NCBI GenBank assembly: GCA_036268875.1
Contig: DATATI010000023.1
Coordinates: 24,783-88,782, forward strand
Source: Polyangia bacterium
GTDB taxonomy: Bacteria; Myxococcota_A; Polyangia; Fen-1088
DNA: 64,000 nt
Reading direction: 5' to 3'
The notes beneath the pieces were generated by a model. It had not been told where the DNA came from. It ran no database searches and saw nothing but the letters and a program-made list of their open reading frames with translations. Below, in pieces: positions 26,433-35,536 of this stretch. Each line of letters begins with the position of its first letter. Position 1 is the stretch's first letter. The translations under genes were made by a program, and so were the position numbers.

Positions 26433-27347
26433 TCAGGGAGCGATGGTCGCGCTGCTGCAAATGAGCGACACGGCGTCGAGGTAGTCGCCGGTTCGAACCA
26501 ACGAACCAGACGCGATCTGACCCGCCGGGCAGGTGATCTGCGCAAAGGCCCCTCCGCCGTCGCCACCGACGGGCATCAGCGCCGTCGCCGTTCCCGGCGT
26601 CAGGGCGGCGCCCGGCGCGTCTGACGCGGCGGTGAGCGGCGCGCAGTTGAACACCAGTTGATCAAGGAAAGAACCCATGTGTCCGGCGAAGCCGACCACC
26701 ACTTGATTGGCGGGACAGGTGCGCGTCCACAGGGTCGGCTCGAGCACTCCGTGCGTCGGCAGCACCGCGCCTGAAATGACGGTGACGGTCGTGCCCAAGA
26801 TCTGAATGACACCACACCGGGTGCCGATCTGACCGTTCACCACTCCCAAGGCCGGGTTCGCCACCGTGACCGTACCGCTGAAGCCGATCACCGCTTGGCC
26901 GCCAGGGCAGGCGTCCTGGAAGGGACCACCGCCGGTCGGATTTCCGCCGAACGCGGTGCCGGTCGAACCCATCAGTGCGGCCGCATGGACCTCCGGCGAA
27001 GCGTCGACTACGTCGTTGCCGCCGAGGTCCATGGGCGCGTCGATGCTGGGGGTTCCTCCCGCTCCTGCGTCGATGGTTCCACCGCTGCCCGGTATGCCGC
27101 CGCTGCCTGCGACGCCGCCGGCGTCATCATTTGGTGGGGCGTCACCGCCGAGGCCTCCGGTGCCTGGGCCCAGATCGCCGCCGCTTCCGGTATTCGAGCC
27201 GCCGCTGCCAAGCGATGGCCCGTCGACGTTTGATCCCGTGGCCGAACCATCCTGGTTGGGGACGAATTGCTCAGCCCCGCACGCCAACAGCAGACTGCAC
27301 AGCGCGCCGCAAATGAGACCGATCACCCCTGGCGAGCCGCCGACCAT
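26433..27347 (-). CDS. Lipoprotein with three Cys-Pro-x-Gly-Gln repeats (jacalin-like)
   Basis: The 304 residues start with a lipoprotein signal (SLLLACGAE). A long Gly/Ser/Asp linker follows (about 30-115). Then come three copies of a repeat whose core is C-P-(G/A)-(G/N)-Q-x-(V/A)-x-G: CPGGQAVIGFSG, CPANQVVVGFAG and CPAGQIASGSLV. Each is followed about 25-45 residues later by a second Cys, as in FLDQLVFNCAPL. This pattern is typical of secreted jacalin/VMO-I-like lectin modules. The role is likely surface binding. It is transcribed toward GH92, 56 bp upstream of it, so the two may be co-transcribed. Confidence 0.65.
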   Translation of the reverse strand: MVGGSPGVIGLICGALCSLLLACGAEQFVPNQDGSATGSNVDGPSLGSGGSNTGSGGDLGPGTGGLGGDAPPNDDAGGVAGSGGIPGSGGTIDAGAGGTPSIDAPMDLGGNDVVDASPEVHAAALMGSTGTAFGGNPTGGGPFQDACPGGQAVIGFSGTVTVANPALGVVNGQIGTRCGVIQILGTTVTVISGAVLPTHGVLEPTLWTRTCPANQVVVGFAGHMGSFLDQLVFNCAPLTAASDAPGAALTPGTATALMPVGGDGGGAFAQITCPAGQIASGSLVRTGDYLDAVSLICSSATIAP

Positions 27348-27574
27348 CCCTTTCTAGAGTCGATCGACCGATGGGACAGATCAAGCCTTTGCGGAAAAGA
27401 ATTTGGTCTGGTTGCGGCAAAAGGCGACTGGTACTCCACGTTCCTGTTGCCAGAGCTGCAGCCGCGGAGAAACAGAAGCGCGCGGCCGACGTGACCGACC
27501 ACGGGCGATGACCGCCACAAGAGCGTTCTTGCGCCAACCTTCCGTCTTCTGCTAAACGTATTGGTAACCATTCA

Positions 27575-28123
27575 ATGGGCACGCATATATCAACCGGCGC
27601 CAGCCGTGGAATTGGCCTCCCTGATCGCTCGACGCGCGCCGTCCTCGACGGTATCCGCCACATTGTGCGCACCCTGCGAGAAGCGTCACGCAACGCCGAG
27701 CGCACCGTCGGGCTGTCGGCCGCGCAGCTATTCGTCCTTCAGCGCCTGGCCGACGGGCACAGCCTCTCGGTCAACGAACTGGCAGCGCGGACCTTGACCC
27801 ACCAGAGCACGGTGTCGGTGGTGGTGATGAAGCTCGCCCGGCGGGGGCTGGTCGGCAGGGCCCGCGCCTCCGACGATGCGCGCCGGCTGGAGGTCTCGCT
27901 GACCGACACGGGCCGGGCGGTGCTGGCGCGCGCGCCCGCCGCGACGCAGGACCGCCTGATCGCAGCGCTGGCGCTGATTGGTCGCCCGGCTCGGGCCCGG
28001 CTGGCCCGCGATCTCGGCGTGTTGATCGCCGCCATGGGGATCGAACAGCGCCACCCGCCCATGTTCTTCGAGCCGCAGCCCACCCTGAAAAAAGGCCCGC
28101 GTCGTGTCCCACGCCACGCCTGA
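27575..28123 (+). CDS. MarR family transcriptional regulator
   Basis: The 182-residue protein has the winged-helix MarR layout. A dimerisation helix, RAVLDGIRHIVRTLREASRN, precedes the domain. The HTH region is LSVNELAARTLTHQSTVSVV, and the wing is GRARASDDARRLEVSLTDTG. It is followed by a dimerising C-terminal helix and a basic tail. Its 3' end overlaps the ClC gene by 20 bp, so it is probably the autoregulator of a MarR-ClC operon. The divergent lipoprotein gene starts 228 bp away. The ligand is unknown. Confidence 0.9.
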   Translation: MGTHISTGASRGIGLPDRSTRAVLDGIRHIVRTLREASRNAERTVGLSAAQLFVLQRLADGHSLSVNELAARTLTHQSTVSVVVMKLARRGLVGRARASDDARRLEVSLTDTGRAVLARAPAATQDRLIAALALIGRPARARLARDLGVLIAAMGIEQRHPPMFFEPQPTLKKGPRRVPRHA

Positions 28124-29993
28124 GCCAGTCGCCCACGAGAGGCTGGGGGACTTCACGGCGACGGTGCGCATGCTTCCGCTATCGGCATTGGCGGTCGGCA
28201 TCGGCGTCTTGGGCGCCTACGTCGCGGCGGCGCTGCTGGCCCTCATCGCTTTTTTTACGAACCTGTTCTTCTTTCAGCGCTTGTCGCTGGCGCCGGCTTC
28301 CCCGGCGGCTCACACGCTGGGCGTGCTGGGCGTGCTCGTGCCGGTGGTGGGTTGCGTGATCATCGGATTGATGGCGCGCTATGGGTCCGATCGTATTCGG
28401 GGCCACGGCATCCCCGAGGCGCTGGAGGCCATTCTGATCCGCGGCAGCAGGGTCGAACCGCGCGTCGCCCTGCTCAAGCCGATCGCATCGGCCATATCGA
28501 TCGGTTCCGGCGGACCCTTCGGCGCCGAGGGCCCCATCATCATGACGGGTGGCGCCTTCGGGTCGATGATCGCGCAATTCCTCCATCTCACCGCCGCCGA
28601 GCGCAAGACCCTGCTCGTCGCGGGCGCCGCCGCCGGCATGTCGGCGACTTTCGCCGCCCCGATCGCGGCTGTCTTTCTGGCGGTCGAGCTTCTGCTCTTC
28701 GAGCTCAAGCCGCGAAGCCTCGTGCCCGTGGCCCTGGCCAGCGTCACGGCCGCCCTGGCGCGTCGCCCGCTGCTAGGTGGCGGGCCGCTCTTTCCGTTGC
28801 CGGCCCTTCCGTTCGACCTGCCGCTCGGCGGTCTGCTCGCTTGCGTGGCCGTGGGACTGGCCGCCGGTCTGCTGTCGGCGCTGCTCACAGCGTCGGTCTA
28901 TGCCTCGGAAGACGCTTTTGCGCGTCTCAAACTTCACTGGATGTGGTGGCCCGCGATTGGCGGCCTGGCCGTCGGTTTGGGCGGTCTGGTGTGCCCGCAG
29001 GCTCTGGGCGTGGGCTACGATCAGATTCAGGCGCTGCTCGCGAACAGCCGCGACATCGGTCCGACCGTGCGCCTGATGGTCGTCAAGGCGACGATCTGGG
29101 CCGTGTCACTCGGGTCTGGCACGTCGGGCGGCGTGTTGGCGCCGCTGCTGATGATGGGCAGCGCTCTCGGCGTCCTCGAGTCCCACCTGCTGCCCGACTA
29201 TGGCCCTAGCTTCTGGCCGCTGGTGAGCATGGCGGCGATCCTGGGGGGCACGATGCGGGCGCCGCTGACGGCGCTGGTCTTCGCGATCGAACTGACCGGG
29301 CGCTTCTCCATGGCCCTGCCGCTGCTCACGGCCAGCGTGGTGGCGCACGCCTTCACGGTGCTGACGCTCAAGCGCTCGATCCTCACGGAGAAGGTGGCCC
29401 GCCGCGGTTTCCATGTGAGCCGCGAGTACGCCATCGATCCGCTCGAGATCCTCTACGCGCGCGATGTCATGCAGACCGCCGCCATCGTGATCCCGGCAGA
29501 CGCGTCGCTGGAAAGTGCAGCGGCAGTGCTGTCGTCCACGCCCGCCGCGCTGAACGAGTGCCTGTTTCCGACCCTCGACTCGACGGGAGCGCTGGTCGGC
29601 GTCATCACGCGGCGCGATCTCGAGAAGGCGACGCGGGAGTGGCCGGCCACTCTCATCGCATCAGGTGCAGACGGGCACGCCCTGGCCGGATTCCTCCGTC
29701 GCAACATAGTCACCGCGCGCGCTGACGAGCCGCTGCGGCTGGTCGTTCATCGCATGGCGGAGACCGGCCTAACGCGCATCCCCGTCGTCGATCCTGATAA
29801 CCCGACGCGGCTCATGGGTCTCGTGACCCTCAAGGATATGTTGAAGGCGCGGACCCGGCATCTCGAAGAAGAGCGCCGCCGCGAGCGCGTCCTGCCGCTC
29901 AGCGCCCTCATCCCTTTCGCGCGGTTCTTGCCGTTCGGGCGCCGCGAGGTCATGAACGATCCACCGTCGAAGCCGACGGCGCCTCCTTCCTGA
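28104..29993 (+). CDS. ClC family chloride channel/antiporter with CBS domains
   Basis: The 629 residues form an integral membrane ClC core (about 20-440) plus a cytoplasmic CBS pair (about 450-600). The anion-filter motifs are GSGGPFGAEGP (the GREGP loop, with Ala replacing Arg and the gating Glu kept) and GSGTSGGVLAPLLMMG. EYAIDPLEILYARDVM begins the CBS region. The GTG start at 28104 lies inside the MarR gene, giving a coupled operon. Retention of the gating Glu fits either channel or Cl-/H+ exchanger. A CBS pair suggests control by an adenine nucleotide. The C-terminus is Arg-rich and Pro-rich. Confidence 0.92.
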   Translation: MSHATPEPVAHERLGDFTATVRMLPLSALAVGIGVLGAYVAAALLALIAFFTNLFFFQRLSLAPASPAAHTLGVLGVLVPVVGCVIIGLMARYGSDRIRGHGIPEALEAILIRGSRVEPRVALLKPIASAISIGSGGPFGAEGPIIMTGGAFGSMIAQFLHLTAAERKTLLVAGAAAGMSATFAAPIAAVFLAVELLLFELKPRSLVPVALASVTAALARRPLLGGGPLFPLPALPFDLPLGGLLACVAVGLAAGLLSALLTASVYASEDAFARLKLHWMWWPAIGGLAVGLGGLVCPQALGVGYDQIQALLANSRDIGPTVRLMVVKATIWAVSLGSGTSGGVLAPLLMMGSALGVLESHLLPDYGPSFWPLVSMAAILGGTMRAPLTALVFAIELTGRFSMALPLLTASVVAHAFTVLTLKRSILTEKVARRGFHVSREYAIDPLEILYARDVMQTAAIVIPADASLESAAAVLSSTPAALNECLFPTLDSTGALVGVITRRDLEKATREWPATLIASGADGHALAGFLRRNIVTARADEPLRLVVHRMAETGLTRIPVVDPDNPTRLMGLVTLKDMLKARTRHLEEERRRERVLPLSALIPFARFLPFGRREVMNDPPSKPTAPPS

Positions 29994-30369
29994 CGGGCAT
30001 TCGTTCTTGTCGTCAGTCGAAAGGGCGCGCCGACCGCGGTGGTTGATGGCGACCGAGGGCGGCGGCAGAGGGCCTCCGTTTCACCAAGGATCGATTGCCG
30101 AACGAATAGCGATCAGCAGTCACACTGAACTGGACCCGGAACCCGGTTTTCGGTCCAGGCATTTCGAAGATCGGCGATCGTCGCCGTTTTGATTAAAAAG
30201 ACGGCCACTCATCGTCGCCGACACATCCCAATCACACAGCAGAGAACAGAATGGACAGTGAACTAATTCTTTTCGATTTTCATTGTCATCGTCCTTGACA
30301 CAATGAAGCGAAAAGGGCTCTTGTACGCACCTGTTGCGCGACCCCCCGCGCGAAAAAGGAGGCCCCTCG
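29994..30369. other. Intergenic region downstream of ClC and upstream of a lipoprotein gene
   Basis: No gene is seen in these 376 bases. The right half (about 30190-30350) is AT-richer and should hold the promoter of the SMP-30 lipoprotein. A short terminator-like hairpin is listed separately. Confidence 0.5.
30172..30190 (+). terminator. Possible rho-independent terminator of the MarR-ClC operon
   Basis: CGGCGA (30172-30177), loop TCG, and TCGCCG (30181-30186) form a 6-bp stem followed by TTTT. It lies about 180 bases after the ClC stop codon. The stem is short but GC-rich. Confidence 0.4.
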
Positions 30370-31476
30370 ATGTCGTTCAGATTGTTCTGTCGGCCGATCG
30401 TCCGCTTTGTCCCTGCAACGGTCACGGTGCTGGTCATGGCGGTGCTGGGTTGCAGCTCGAGTTCGACCCCCAACAACAATAACAACAGTCCTGATGGCGG
30501 CGGCAACACGGCGGTCACATCGTTGGGCACCGCCACGGCGATCACCCAATCAACTTACAACTTCATCTCGCTGGAAGGGCCGTACTGGGTGGCCAGCGGC
30601 AATTATCTGATCTTCTCCGACGTCGTCGAAAAGAACATGACCGGCTCTCTCATTTACAAGTACGACCCGGCCACCAGCGCCTTTTCGGTTTACCCGTATC
30701 CGACCGCCATGCCGGCCGACACAAACGGGTTGGGCATGGACTCGAAGGGCCAGTTGGTGGCCACCGAGCGTTACAACCATCAGGTGACCCGGGTGGAAGG
30801 CGGCAGCTTGAAAGTGCTGGCCTCGACTTATCCGGCCACCGGCGGCAAAGCGCTCAACGCCCCCAACGATGTGGTCGTCGATAGTCACGATAATATTTAC
30901 TTCTCCGATACCCGCTGGGGCAGCATGTACGCCGATGCCGATCTGGTGCCGAACGCCGCCTATCGCATCGCTCCCGACGGCTCGCTCAGCCAGGTGTATG
31001 TGGCGGGTACCGATCCCACGATGACCAGTGTCAATGGCATCGCCGTGTCGCTGGATGGGATGGCGCTGTACCTGGGTGATGACATAGCCAACAAGCTCTG
31101 GAAGCTGCCGCTGGCCGCCGACGGCTCGGTGCCGGCGGGCGCCATGCCCACGCTGCTGGCCGACTCGTCCAAGCTGCCCGGGAACAAGTTCTTGGTCCCG
31201 GACGGCATCAACATCGACGACAGCGGCAATATTTACGTGGCGCTGAACCACCATGACGTCAACGCCATCGCCGTGCTGAAGCCGGACGGCACCCTGGTGG
31301 GAAAATATGACGTTCCGGTTGGAATCGACCCGAGTCCCGACGGCGGCGCCCCGCTGGATCCCGGCGGTCGCGGTCCTTCGAACATCACCTTCGGCGGCGC
31401 GGATCGCAAGACGCTGTTCATCACCACGCTGCATGGCATCTATCAGGTGGCCGTGCCCACGCCCGGCAAGCCGTAG
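30370..31476 (+). CDS. SMP-30/gluconolactonase-like beta-propeller lipoprotein
   Basis: The ATG at 30370 follows an excellent ribosome site, AAGGAGG about 8 bp away. The 368-residue product has a lipoprotein signal ending VLVMAVLGCSSSS and an Asn-rich linker. A six-bladed SMP-30/gluconolactonase/LRE-like propeller follows, with LNAPNDVVVDSHDNIYFSDT, SVNGIAVSLDGMALYLGDD, and VPDGINIDDSGNIYVAL. Conserved Asn/Asp in NAPND and PDG are the usual metal ligands. It is probably a surface-anchored lactonase or ligand-binding propeller; the substrate is unknown. Confidence 0.82.
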   Translation: MSFRLFCRPIVRFVPATVTVLVMAVLGCSSSSTPNNNNNSPDGGGNTAVTSLGTATAITQSTYNFISLEGPYWVASGNYLIFSDVVEKNMTGSLIYKYDPATSAFSVYPYPTAMPADTNGLGMDSKGQLVATERYNHQVTRVEGGSLKVLASTYPATGGKALNAPNDVVVDSHDNIYFSDTRWGSMYADADLVPNAAYRIAPDGSLSQVYVAGTDPTMTSVNGIAVSLDGMALYLGDDIANKLWKLPLAADGSVPAGAMPTLLADSSKLPGNKFLVPDGINIDDSGNIYVALNHHDVNAIAVLKPDGTLVGKYDVPVGIDPSPDGGAPLDPGGRGPSNITFGGADRKTLFITTLHGIYQVAVPTPGKP

Positions 31477-31550
31477 TGTCCGGCGGCCCGTCGATCGCGC
31501 GCCGTCCCATGGCCGAACATGGCGCCGACCGTTTGTAAAGACGACTTTGG

Positions 31551-31606
31551 TTGAAACGAATTGCTCGGTGCTGACATAATCGGGTTCTAGAAACGCGATG
31601 TCAGCA
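31551..31606 (+). promoter_or_regulatory. Sigma-70-like promoter overlapped by a perfect 9-bp inverted repeat
   Basis: TTGAAA (31551-31556), an 18-bp spacer and CATAAT (31575-31580) form a good promoter. TGCTGACAT (31569-31577) and ATGTCAGCA (31598-31606) are perfect inverted copies 29 bp apart. The left arm lies over the -10 and the right arm lies just after the predicted start (about 31587). This geometry suits repression. The ribosome site GAGGAG (31609-31614) and ATG 31622 follow directly. Confidence 0.6.
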
Positions 31607-31621
31607 TCGAGGAGCAACCTC

Positions 31622-33661
31622 ATGGCGCAAAACGCTGAAGTTCGGACGGGTGGGATCGGTCTGATGGCTCGCACGCTGATGTTCGGTGCGGCCGTATGGC
31701 TGTCGGGATCTGCGGCCTGCACCGTCAGCGAGCCGGCCAACCCGTCTCTCGATCCGCCTCCGGTGACAATGCCGACGTCGATGTCGACGCCGCCGATCGG
31801 CGATCCCAATCTCAACGGGCCCGGGACGGGCGGTTCGTCGCCGGCGTTTGCCGACGGCGGGGTGGCCGTCGGTTCGAACTGCGGCCCGGACGGCGGGACG
31901 GTCGGGATTGCCCCGCTCCCCAACGCGTCGGGATTCACCCCGCAGATTCCCCAGACGGTGGTGCACCAGACCGCGCCCGTGCCGCCGCTGACCGGTGGAA
32001 CGTTGCTGGCTCTCTCCGATGGGAACACGGTGGTGGCCAGCGATCCGGAACGCGATCAGATGTACGTCGTCGATCTGACCACGAACGCGCGTCGCGCGAC
32101 GCTGGTTCTGCAGCCCGGCGACGAACCCGGGCGCCTGGTCGAAGACGGCGCCGGTTTGGTGCACGTGGCCCTGCGCCGGGGCGGCGCGGTGGTGTCGATC
32201 GATCCAGCGAAAGGAACGCTGGGCGCGCGGCGCGCCGTCTGCTCGGCGCCGCGCGGGATCGCTTTCGAAGCGGCGACCGGGCTGCTGCACGTCGCCTGCG
32301 TGGGCGGCGAGCTGGTTTCATTGCCGGCCGCCGGCGGACCGCCGACGCGAACGCTGGCGTTGCCCACCGATCTGCGCGACGTGGTGGTGGCCAGCGGCGG
32401 CAAGCTGATGGTCAGCACGTTTCGCAGCGCCACGGTGCTGGTGGTCGACAGCAAGGGCTCGATCAGCACGCAGTTGCAGCCCACCTCGGGCGTCAAGGCG
32501 TCGCTGCTGGGAATGCCCCAGCACCGCAGCCCGGCCGTCGCCTGGCGGATGCAATCAATGGGCGCGGGTCAGGACAGCGTCGCGATGCTGCACCAGAACG
32601 ACGTCGACGACGTGATCGATCCGGCGAACGGAGGCTACGCGGGCCTGAAAGGCTGCGGCGCCATCGCCGAACCCGGAGTGACCGTCCTCAGCGTCGGTGG
32701 CACCGCGCCGCCCGTGGCGGCCAGCCTGCAAATGGTGTCGCTGGCCATCGACCTGGCCGTCTCGCCGGATCAGACCAAGGTGGCCCTGGCGGTCCCGGGC
32801 AACGCGTACGTGCCCAACATGTCGGGCGTGGTCGAGGTTCCGATCGATGAAGTTAACGGCAACAACGGCCCGGGCAACGGCGCCTGCCTGCCCGCCAATC
32901 CACCGGTCGGCGTGACGCCGCCCGGCGGTGAGGTCATCGCCGTGGCGTACACGAAATCGGGCTTGCTGCTGGCGCAGACGCGCGAACCGGAGACGTTGTG
33001 GCGCGCCGACAACGGAGTGGCCATCGGGCTGGCCACGGACGCGCGCGAGGACACCGGTCATTTGATCTTTCACGTCAACGCGGGCGGCGGGTTGGCGTGC
33101 GCATCCTGTCACCCCGAAGGCGGCGAGGACGGTCGGGTCTGGGATTTTGCCTGTATCGGTGCGCGCCGCACGCAATCGATCCGTGGCAGCATCAGCGCCA
33201 CGGCGCCGTTTCACTGGGACGGCAGCGAACCCGACTTCTCTCATTTGATGGACGACGTGTTCGTGGGCCGCATGTCGGGGCCGATGTTGTCCACCGATCA
33301 AAAACAGGCGTTGCAAAACTGGGTGGACACCATCCCCACGTTGCCGGCCGTCGCCGGTCTGGACGCCGCCGCGGTCGCGCGTGGCAAGCTCGTCTTCAAC
33401 GACAGCACCGTGGCGTGCGCCAGCTGCCATGCGGGCGCGCTGCTGACCAACAACAGCACCGTGGACGTCGGCACCGGCGGCATGCTGCAGGTTCCTTCCC
33501 TGCGCGGCGTCGCTTGGCGGGCGCCGTACATGCACAACGGCTGCGCGCCAACGCTGGCCGATCGCTTCGGCACCTGCGGCGGCGGCGACAAGCACGGCGT
33601 CACGTCGTCGCTGTCGCCGGCGCAGATGAACGATCTGCTGGCGTACCTGCAGTCGTTGTAG
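31622..33661 (+). CDS. Di-haem c-type cytochrome/beta-propeller lipoprotein
   Basis: The 679-residue protein starts at ATG 31622 with GAGGAG 7 bp upstream. It has a lipoprotein-type signal (SGSAACTVSE). Residues about 110-430 resemble a YVTN-type propeller (VVASDPERDQMYVVDLTTNA, GRLVEDGAGLVHVALRRGG). The C-terminal third has two c-type haem motifs, LACASCHPEGGED and VACASCHAG, separated by RTQSIRGSISATAPFHWDG and followed by VPSLRGVAWRAPYMHNG. This is the layout of di-haem peroxidase/MauG-like proteins. It probably acts in extracytoplasmic electron transfer. The promoter and operator-like repeat lie immediately upstream. Confidence 0.82.
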   Translation: MAQNAEVRTGGIGLMARTLMFGAAVWLSGSAACTVSEPANPSLDPPPVTMPTSMSTPPIGDPNLNGPGTGGSSPAFADGGVAVGSNCGPDGGTVGIAPLPNASGFTPQIPQTVVHQTAPVPPLTGGTLLALSDGNTVVASDPERDQMYVVDLTTNARRATLVLQPGDEPGRLVEDGAGLVHVALRRGGAVVSIDPAKGTLGARRAVCSAPRGIAFEAATGLLHVACVGGELVSLPAAGGPPTRTLALPTDLRDVVVASGGKLMVSTFRSATVLVVDSKGSISTQLQPTSGVKASLLGMPQHRSPAVAWRMQSMGAGQDSVAMLHQNDVDDVIDPANGGYAGLKGCGAIAEPGVTVLSVGGTAPPVAASLQMVSLAIDLAVSPDQTKVALAVPGNAYVPNMSGVVEVPIDEVNGNNGPGNGACLPANPPVGVTPPGGEVIAVAYTKSGLLLAQTREPETLWRADNGVAIGLATDAREDTGHLIFHVNAGGGLACASCHPEGGEDGRVWDFACIGARRTQSIRGSISATAPFHWDGSEPDFSHLMDDVFVGRMSGPMLSTDQKQALQNWVDTIPTLPAVAGLDAAAVARGKLVFNDSTVACASCHAGALLTNNSTVDVGTGGMLQVPSLRGVAWRAPYMHNGCAPTLADRFGTCGGGDKHGVTSSLSPAQMNDLLAYLQSL

Positions 33662-33707
33662 AGATCGATCGACCGCGGCAGCCGTTGCGGGCGTGATACG
33701 GTCAGGC

Positions 33708-34778
33708 ATGCAAAGACGGGCAGTCTTGGCGATGCTGGGGACGTTCGTCGTCCTCGTCGGAGCGACGGGTTGTGGGGGCGGGAGTCCCAAGCGCTCGACA
33801 ACAACCGACGCCGGCACGGATGCGGCGGGCGGCTCGGGTGGTGCGATCGACGCCGGCGACGCGGCCAGCGCGCCAGAGACCGGCTCCTCCGACGACACCG
33901 GCAGTGATCTTGCCACCGACGAGGCCAACGACAGCTCGTCCTTGTCTGACGCCGATGATGCCACCGCCGACATCGCCGCGGATGCGCCAACCGAGGCCGC
34001 CGCGGCGATCGACGCCGGGGCCGATTGCCTGGCACCCACCAGCGAGGCGGCGCTGGTGCCAGCCACCGAGGGCGTGCCGGCGGATGGCCTGGTGTTGTGG
34101 CTGCGCGGCGATCGCGGCGTGTACAAGACGGCGGCGCAGGCGGTCTGTGCTTGGGCCGATCAAAGCGCCAACCATTTCTTGCTGACCAACGGCCCGGCGC
34201 GGCCGGTGTGGACGGCGGCCGGGTTGGGCGCGCAACCAGCGATTCACTTTGGCGCCGCCGGCCAGCAGCTGGGGATGTCTGGAGTGCTCGGGTTGGCGCC
34301 CACGTCGGCGCGCACGTTCGTGGTGGTGTCGATCCTGGTGCAGACGACGCAGCGGTTTCAGTCGATCATCCAAGGGCAGTCCGGATCGCCGGGGACGTAC
34401 CTCGCCGTCGACGAGAACACCTTCAACACCGCGGGCAGCCGGGAAGGTGTGTACGCCATGAACAACGCGTACGACGCGATCCTGGCCACGGCGGCGGTTC
34501 CGCGGATCCACGTCTACGCGCTGCCGACGATGACGTCGGGAGCGCCGATCCTGCCCGTGATCGACTACCGGGTGAACGGCGCCATCCAGACGCTGACGCG
34601 CACGTCGGGCGGCCTCGGCAACGGAAACTTCGAGGACTTCAGCGGCGCCAATTTCACCAGCGTCGGCGCCGGCGCCGAGGGATTCCTGGCCGAGGTCCTG
34701 GTCTACAACCGCGCCCTCGTCGTCGACGAACGCGTTGCCATCGAGACCGCGCTCAAAACCCGGTACGGCATTCAGTAA
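33708..34778 (+). CDS. Lipoprotein with LamG/concanavalin-like domain
   Basis: ATG 33708 is preferred over GTG 33693. The signal ends VVLVGATGCGGGS, then about 80 residues of Asp/Ala/Thr-rich linker. The C-terminal 220 residues form a LamG-like domain: GLVLWLRGDRGVY, CAWADQSANHFLL, a GAQPAIHFG strand, and AEVLVYNRALVVDERVAIET, which is the typical terminal strand and helix. It binds rather than cleaves, by family analogy, probably a surface glycan. It follows the cytochrome gene by 46 bp in the same direction. Confidence 0.7.
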   Translation: MQRRAVLAMLGTFVVLVGATGCGGGSPKRSTTTDAGTDAAGGSGGAIDAGDAASAPETGSSDDTGSDLATDEANDSSSLSDADDATADIAADAPTEAAAAIDAGADCLAPTSEAALVPATEGVPADGLVLWLRGDRGVYKTAAQAVCAWADQSANHFLLTNGPARPVWTAAGLGAQPAIHFGAAGQQLGMSGVLGLAPTSARTFVVVSILVQTTQRFQSIIQGQSGSPGTYLAVDENTFNTAGSREGVYAMNNAYDAILATAAVPRIHVYALPTMTSGAPILPVIDYRVNGAIQTLTRTSGGLGNGNFEDFSGANFTSVGAGAEGFLAEVLVYNRALVVDERVAIETALKTRYGIQ

Positions 34779-34820
34779 TGCGACGATCGATATCTCGCAC
34801 GACAACGGGGTAATCATGTC

Positions 34821-35441
34821 GTGATGAGCGGCAGCCGGGGCGTCTTGATGCTTTTCCTGATGGTCGCTGACGTGGCTGTCGGCTGCAGTGGCCAGACTCT
34901 TCAGTCACCCGACGACTCTGGTGTCGGGGGCGGCTCGGGTGCCGCTGACGCCGCAGGCCTGCTCGGACCCGTTGATCTCAGCCAGGCGCCGACCTCTGTG
35001 ACGATGGATTGTGATCACGGGATTGGACAGTTGGCTTTCGTCAATCCGTGCTTGATTGGTGAGAATTTTGCCGGTCCAGCGCGAACTCGGTTCGGATTCC
35101 ACGAGACTGATTGTCACCTCGCGACCGGCGGCGGCGACGCAATCGCCTGGGTCTTCACGTTGCCGCTGAGCGCGATCGTCATGCATCCCGACCAGCCGCT
35201 GATCTTCCCGACCAACCTGCCAATACCCCCGCCGCCGCCGTCGGGCAATCGCGCAGAAGTCGGAGGCGAGGCGGTGGCGGTGACGCACGTCGCCGGAACG
35301 ATGACGTTCTCGCGGGTGGATCCGAATGTTCGCGCTTTCAGCGGGCACCTCAGCGGGACAGTGACATGGGCTGGTCCGACCAAAATTTTTTCCTGCAGTG
35401 TCGATGCGCCTTTCTGGGGCGCTCCCGGCAACTTCCTTTGA
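34821..35441 (+). CDS. Small lipoprotein, unknown function
   Basis: The 206 residues have a signal ending VADVAVGCSG and a short Gly/Ser/Asp linker. The rest is a beta-rich domain I do not recognise, with four Cys after the lipobox (MDCDHGIG, NPCLIGENF, TDCHLATGG, IFSCSVDA) that could pair as two disulfides. A Pro-rich turn (IPPPPPSGN) lies near 140. The start is GTG 34821 or ATG 34824. It stands 42 bp after the LamG lipoprotein, so the two are probably co-transcribed. Confidence 0.65.
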   Translation: MMSGSRGVLMLFLMVADVAVGCSGQTLQSPDDSGVGGGSGAADAAGLLGPVDLSQAPTSVTMDCDHGIGQLAFVNPCLIGENFAGPARTRFGFHETDCHLATGGGDAIAWVFTLPLSAIVMHPDQPLIFPTNLPIPPPPPSGNRAEVGGEAVAVTHVAGTMTFSRVDPNVRAFSGHLSGTVTWAGPTKIFSCSVDAPFWGAPGNFL

Positions 35442-35536
35442 GCGAGCGCCGGGCGTTCCAATAACGCTGCCCGCTGTGAGCAGCGGGGATCATCGGGATT
35501 GCTCGTGCGGACCAGCGCGACCGGCGTTAGGCTTCG

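Noticed and set aside
30550..32028. A 492-codon minus-strand frame
   Set aside because: It spans two lipoprotein genes and their promoter in antisense; its sequence lacks a fold pattern.
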